Of a stretch of DNA of 64,000 nt, positions 54,841 through 64,000 are shown piece after piece. Below the pieces are notes generated by a model. The model had not been told where the DNA came from. It did not search any database and saw nothing but the letters and a program-made list of their open reading frames with translations. The stretch covers positions 248,001-312,000 of the forward strand of contig NZ_JAJUWY010000001.1 in assembly GCF_021390425.1 (NCBI RefSeq), read 5' to 3'. The position numbers were made by a program, and so were the translations under genes. Origin of the DNA: Lysobacter sp. GX 14042. Lineage in GTDB: Bacteria > Pseudomonadota > Gammaproteobacteria > Xanthomonadales > Xanthomonadaceae. Numbering within the stretch: position 1 is the first letter of the stretch; each line of letters opens with the position of its first letter.

Positions 54841-55326
54841 CTACTCCGGTTCCCGCTTGGCCTTGTGCTGCGCCAGCGCCCGGTCGGCCAGCTTCAGCAG
54901 TCCCAGCACCATCAGGGTGAGGCCGGTCGCCAGGACCGCGAGCAGGAAGTAGCCGAAACCGCAGGCGATCCCGATCACCGCTACCATCAGCAACGAGGCT
55001 GCGGTGGTGATGCCGGCCACGCCGCCGCCTTCGCCCCGTCGGGCAAAGATGCTGCCGGCGCCGATGAACGCGACGCCGGCGATCACCGACTCCACCAGGC
55101 GCAGCGGATCCACCCGCAACCGCCCGCCATCCGCGGCCAACGCCGGGTGGGCTTCGACCAGCAGTATCCCCAGGCCGACCAGCAGGGCGGCGGCGCCCGC
55201 CACCAGCATGTGGGTACGGAAACCGGCAGGCCGGTCGCGCAGTTCGCGCTCGAACCCGATCACGCCACCGAGCAGCATGGCGGCGCCGGTGGCGGCGATG
55301 GTGTCCAGCTGATGCATCCAGTCCAT
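54841..55326 (-). CDS. MgtC/SapB family membrane protein
   Basis: 161 aa. About four to five helices; N-terminal MLLGGVIGFERELRDRPAGFRTHMLVAGAAALLVGLGILLVE is the MgtC signature (G-x-x-G-x-E-R...R-T...), with ESVIAGVAFIGAGSIFARRGEGGGVAGITTAASLLMVAVIGIACGFGYFLLAVLATGLTLMVLGLL. MgtC family members are linked to magnesium limitation and virulence, but many homologs have unrelated or unknown roles. The ATG at 55326 gives the canonical start; the long in-frame continuation upstream lies antisense to the HAMP-array kinase and is spurious. 132 nt from the divergent kinase. Confidence 0.9.
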   Translation of the reverse strand: MDWMHQLDTIAATGAAMLLGGVIGFERELRDRPAGFRTHMLVAGAAALLVGLGILLVEAHPALAADGGRLRVDPLRLVESVIAGVAFIGAGSIFARRGEGGGVAGITTAASLLMVAVIGIACGFGYFLLAVLATGLTLMVLGLLKLADRALAQHKAKREPE

Positions 55327-55458
55327 GCGCGGATTGTGGCGGTCGCGAGTGAATGCGGGGTCGGTGGAGGCGGCGTGAAAGTCGTGCTGCCCGGACCGAG
55401 GTAGGGTGGCGGACTTTCCGGACATTCCGGCCTCGACGCTCAGGGGGGAGCCAAGGCT

Positions 55459-60134
<4,676 letters not shown>

Positions 60135-60138
<4 letters not shown>

Positions 60139-61856
60139 GCCAGGCCACCGCTCCCGGGTGCGCGCGGATCCTGCTGGTCGACGACCAGCCGGCACGGCTG
60201 CTGACCTACCGCAGCATCCTGGAGCCGCTGGGCGAGGAACTGGTCGAGGCGCGCTCCGGCGTGGAGGCGCTGGAACGGCTGATGGAGGACGAGTTCGCTG
60301 TCATCCTGCTGGACGTGAACATGCCGGGCATGGACGGTTTCGAGACCGCGTCCATGATCCACCAGCACCCGCGCTTCGAACGCACGCCGATCATCTTCGT
60401 CACCGCCGTCAACGTCACCGACATGGACCGCCTGCGCGGCTACAAGCTGGGAGCGGTCGACTACGTAATGGTGCCGGTGATCACCGAGATCCTGCGCGGC
60501 AAGGTATCGGTGCTGGTCGAGCTGTACCGCAAGCGGCGGGAGCTGCAGGCGGCCAATGCCGCGCTGGAGCAGGCCAACCAGGCGCTGCAGGCGCGGCAGG
60601 AGCGCGAGCTCGAGGTGCTCAACGCGTCACTGCGCAGCGCCAACGCCGCGCTGGGCGCGCAAAACGTCGAGCTGCACGGGGAGATCGCCGAGCGCCGGCG
60701 GGTCGAGCAGCTGCTGCGCACCGCCGACCGGCGCAAGGACGAGTTCCTGGCCACGCTGGCCCACGAGCTGCGCAACCCGCTGGCTCCGCTGCAGAACGCA
60801 CTGAGCATCCGCCGGCTGTCGCAGGACGCCGGTGACGGGCAACTTCAGGCGACCATGGAGCGCCAGCTGGCACTGCTGGTCCGCTTGATCGACGACCTGC
60901 TGGACATCGCCCGCATCAGCCAGGGCAAGCTGGCGCTGCGGCGGGCTCCGACCAGCCTGCGCGCGGTGGCCGAGGCCGCGATCGAACTGGCGCGTCCGGT
61001 GCTGGACGTGGGTGGCCATGCGCTGCAGCTGGTGCTGCCGGATGAGCCGGTCCTCCTGGTGGCCGACCATGCGCGCCTGTCGCAGGTCTTCGCCAACCTG
61101 CTCAACAACGCCGCCAAGTACTCCGACCCCGGCAGCCCGGTCCAGCTGCGCGCAAGCGCCGGCCCGGTCGCGGACACGATCCGGGTGGAGGTGGTGGACT
61201 CCGGCATCGGACTGGATCCCACCCAGACCGAGCACATCTTCGACATGTTCTCGCAGGTCGACGCCTCCGCCGATCGCGCACAGGGCGGGCTGGGCGTCGG
61301 CCTGACCCTGGTGCGCCACCTGGTGGACCTGCATGGAGGGGCGATCGGGGTCAGCAGTGCCGGGCCGGGGCAGGGCGCGACCTTCGAGGTGGTGCTGCCG
61401 GTCGCCGCCGGGCCGGTGCCCGCTCCGCCGGCGCCGGCCGCCGCGTGTCCATGCACCTCGCGGCCACAGCGCCGCGTGCTGGTGGTCGACGACAACCATG
61501 ATGCCGCCGACACCCTGGCGATGATGGTCGAGATGCTCGGCCATGACGTGCGGCGGCTGTATGACCCGCACGAGGTGCTGGAGCAGGCGCGCGCGTTCCA
61601 GCCGGACCTGGTGTTCCTGGACGTGGGGATGCCCGGCTTGAGTGGTTACACGCTGGCGCCGGAGCTGCGCGCCCTGCCGGGCGGCGAGGCGCTGGAGATC
61701 GTCGCGGTGACCGGATGGGGCCAGCCGGAGGACCGCCGCCGCACCCGCGAGGCCGGGTTCGACCGCCACCTGGTCAAGCCGCCTCCGCTGGACGAGATCG
61801 AGCAGCTGTGCAATCGCCCGCGCCGGCAAACGGCGACGGAGCAGGCGGGTGGCTGA
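60135..61856 (+). CDS. REC-histidine kinase-REC hybrid protein
   Basis: 573 aa. First receiver (residues about 12-130) with Asp60 in [15 protein letters not shown], but [19 protein letters not shown] has Val113 where receivers have the conserved Lys. A coiled coil ([34 protein letters not shown]) leads to HisKA with His210 in [20 protein letters not shown], HATPase ([39 protein letters not shown]) and a second receiver with Asp496 in [14 protein letters not shown] and a KPP end. GTG start overlaps the preceding kinase stop by 4 nt (GTGA), so the two are co-translated. No membrane segment. Confidence 0.92.
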
Positions 61857-62526
61857 GCTGGACGGCACCGGACCGGACCCGGCCAGCGACCCGTCGGTAC
61901 GGTTGCTGGAGCGCCTGGCGCACGACCTTCGCGGCCCGCTGTCGCCCATCCAGACCGCCACCTACCTGTTGCGCCAGGAGGGACTGGAGCCGGGGCGCCG
62001 CGACGAGCTGCTGGCGATCCTGGACCGGCAGGCGGTCAGGCTGAGCGAGATGGTGCAGGAGATATCCGACTGGGTCCGGGCCAGTGACGGCCGACTGGTG
62101 GCCCGTCGCGAACCGGTCGAGGTCCCGTTGTTGCTGGACCTGGCCGCGGGCAGCGTGGCCGGGGCGCCGCCCTGGGAGCTCGCGGCCGGCCTGCAGGACC
62201 GCCGGGTCGACGGCGACACGCAGCGGCTGGTGCAGATGCTGGCCACCCTTGCCGGCTTCCTGCACGCACGCGGCGGCCTGGCGCGGCTGCAGGCGATGAT
62301 CGAGGAGGGCGGGCTGCGCCTGGAGCTGGAATCCGGGGTGCCCTGGGACGGGGACGAGGGCCCGATGCTGTTCGCCGGGCCGCACCCGGCTCCGCCTGAC
62401 CAGGGCCTGGGCATGGGGCTGCTGGTCGCACGTGAAATCGCCCGGGCCCACGGTGGCAGCGTGGACCCGGGCGATGCGCGGGCGGGCGGGGCGCAACTGG
62501 TGGTGAGATTGCCCCTGGCAGGCTGA
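61849..62526 (+). CDS. Small degenerate histidine-kinase-like protein
   Basis: 225 aa. HisKA-like helix with His25 in ERLAHDLRGPLSPIQTATYLLRQ, then a weak HATPase region. The final G2-box GLGMGLLVAREIARAHGGSVDPGD is recognisable, but the N-box Asn and DxGxG G1 box cannot be found; QRLVQMLATLAGFLHARGG takes the N-box place. It may be a phosphotransfer or regulatory partner rather than an active kinase. GTG at 61849 overlaps the preceding stop by 8 nt, with GGAG 7 nt upstream, so it is third in a coupled signalling unit. Confidence 0.78.
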   Translation: MAELDGTGPDPASDPSVRLLERLAHDLRGPLSPIQTATYLLRQEGLEPGRRDELLAILDRQAVRLSEMVQEISDWVRASDGRLVARREPVEVPLLLDLAAGSVAGAPPWELAAGLQDRRVDGDTQRLVQMLATLAGFLHARGGLARLQAMIEEGGLRLELESGVPWDGDEGPMLFAGPHPAPPDQGLGMGLLVAREIARAHGGSVDPGDARAGGAQLVVRLPLAG

Positions 62527-62528
62527 GG

Positions 62529-63330
<802 letters not shown>

Positions 63331-63380
63331 GCACGCTGGATAGCAGGCGCGATGTTACGGGCAAGAAAAACCCGGGCAAG

Positions 63381-63408
63381 AAAAAACCCGACCGCGGACG
63401 GTCGGGTT
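63381..63408 (-). terminator. Rho-independent terminator of ssrA
   Basis: On the minus strand, a perfect 10-bp stem AACCCGACCG (63399-63408) and CGGTCGGGTT (63385-63394), loop TCCG, followed by TTTT. The ssrA 3' end is 6 nt upstream. A second GGGTTTTTC tract (around 63363-63373) lies right behind it, formed by a tandem duplication of about 15 nt. Confidence 0.9.
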
Positions 63409-63414
63409 CAGGTC

Positions 63415-63768
63415 TGGTGGAGGTGGCGGGAATTGAACCCGCGTCCGAAGGCACTCCATCCCCGGCACTACATGCTTAGCGCTCCGTTGGGTCTCGCCTC
63501 CTGACAGCACGGCGCGCAAAGCGCATCAGGAGACCAGCCTGCTTTGGGTTAACCGGGTGCTGGCAGGCAGCCACTCCCGGCGATTCCGTGATAATGACCC
63601 TACGTCGCGAGCACGGACACAAGCGATTTCGGGGCTTAGGCCTTAAGCGGCCAGTGCGTAGTTGTCGTCGTTGGCAACTAATGATTTGCAGCTGGATTTA
63701 CGAGGAAAGCTACCCCCTCGGCATGCGCCAGGCGATTTCGCAACCCCCGTCGAAGCCAGTGCACCCCC
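63415..63768 (-). ncRNA. ssrA: tmRNA (SsrA)
   Basis: 354 nt. The 5' end GGGGGTG (63762-63768) pairs with CACCTCC before the discriminator A and the encoded CCA ending at 63415. The T arm GGGTTCAATTCCCGC lies near the 3' end. The tag reading frame runs from GCC (63673-63675) to TAA (63643-63645) and encodes ANDDNYALAA. tmRNA rescues stalled ribosomes with SmpB and marks the peptide for ClpXP degradation. smpB is not in view. Confidence 0.97.
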
Positions 63769-63797
63769 GGGTAGTCGTTGTTTCGCTGACGGGATCC

Positions 63798-63825
63798 AGT
63801 ATAGGGGCGGGCAGCGGCCCCGCAA
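63798..63825 (-). promoter_or_regulatory. Sigma-70 promoter of ssrA
   Basis: On the minus strand, -35 TTGCGG (63820-63825), 16-bp spacer, -10 TATACT (63798-63803). The 5' end of mature tmRNA is 30 nt downstream of the -10, leaving a ~20-nt leader for RNase P to remove. Confidence 0.65.
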
Positions 63826-63907
63826 GTGCCGTGCACCGGCCGGGCGCCATCCGTTAAGCCGGTGGACGACAGGCCAACCGGCGCCGGGCCGGTTATGCTG
63901 GCGGCCA

Positions 63908-64000
63908 ATGAACGGACTCGACAGCGAGCGCTCCCCGACGGGTCGCGAAGCGGCCTGGGCCAACTCGGTCCGCCCGCGGCGCGGGCACCTGCTGGCACTT
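63908..64000 (+). CDS. Start of a gene cut by the window edge
   Basis: 31 codons from ATG: MNGLDSERSPTGREAAWANS, followed by basic VRPRRGHLLAL and the window end. A TATGCT (63894-63899) lies just before the ATG; no clear ribosome site. Not recognised; the start is uncertain. It is divergent from ssrA. Confidence 0.4.
   Translation, partial: MNGLDSERSPTGREAAWANSVRPRRGHLLAL

Noticed and set aside
63415-63433. Phage or island attachment site at the tmRNA 3' end
   Set aside because: This is a common integration site, but no duplicated 3' end, integrase or foreign-looking DNA is visible on either side.

Overview
This window is a high-GC (about 70%) chromosomal segment from a gammaproteobacterium, most likely a member of the Xanthomonadaceae (Lysobacter/Luteimonas/Stenotrophomonas-like). 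The assignment rests on gene content and order: a PilH-type regulator, the purB-roxA-acetyltransferase run, a YtrA-type ABC operon, slyX next to a DUF2058 gene, an ArsR-methyltransferase fusion overlapping metH, the kynurenine pathway, and a tmRNA with tag ANDDNYALAA. It is nearly all ordinary, densely packed chromosome. I see no insertion sequence, prophage or CRISPR array.

Layout. 1-7.8 kb (minus): pilH (cut by the window edge), a YhdH-type reductase, a LOG-type hydrolase, and lpd-sucB-sucA for 2-oxoglutarate dehydrogenase. 7.9-11.4 kb (minus): purB-roxA-GNAT/DUF7931. 11.5-12.9 kb (plus): fumC. 13-17 kb (minus): an operon for a small secreted protein, a YtrA-type GntR regulator, an ABC exporter and two secreted proteins, with a very clear autoregulated promoter. 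17.2-20.4 kb (plus): FKBP isomerase, ugd, slyX, DUF2058. 20.5-25.2 kb (minus): arsR-methyltransferase and metH. 25.3-35.1 kb (plus): acyl-CoA dehydrogenase, the giant NAD-glutamate dehydrogenase, nadK, a 5'-nucleotidase, and a trimethylamine monooxygenase (tmm) behind a 309-nt hairpin-rich leader.

35.1-48.9 kb is a tryptophan/kynurenine catabolic region on the minus strand. One half carries kmo, kynU and ACMS decarboxylase. The other half carries SDR, aminomuconate semialdehyde dehydrogenase, carbonic anhydrase, aminomuconate deaminase and 3-hydroxyanthranilate dioxygenase. The halves are separated by a plus-strand cyanide-insensitive-type bd oxidase operon (cydA, cydB and a 45-aa DUF2474 gene). 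Together these enzymes take kynurenine to 2-oxocrotonate-type products. The first two steps, tryptophan dioxygenase and formamidase, are not in view.

48.9-55.3 kb: asnS, an IscA-type protein, the rpsF-rpsR-rplI-dnaB group, an OmpA-like lipoprotein and an MgtC-family protein. 55.4-62.5 kb: three overlapping signalling genes. They are a 1559-aa soluble hybrid kinase with an array of HAMP units in near-identical 276-bp repeats, a REC-kinase-REC protein whose first receiver lacks the conserved Lys, and a degenerate kinase. This cluster is the best candidate for an undescribed system. 62.5-64 kb: a small acidic protein, an isochorismatase-family hydrolase, tmRNA with clear promoter and terminator, and the start of a cut-off gene.
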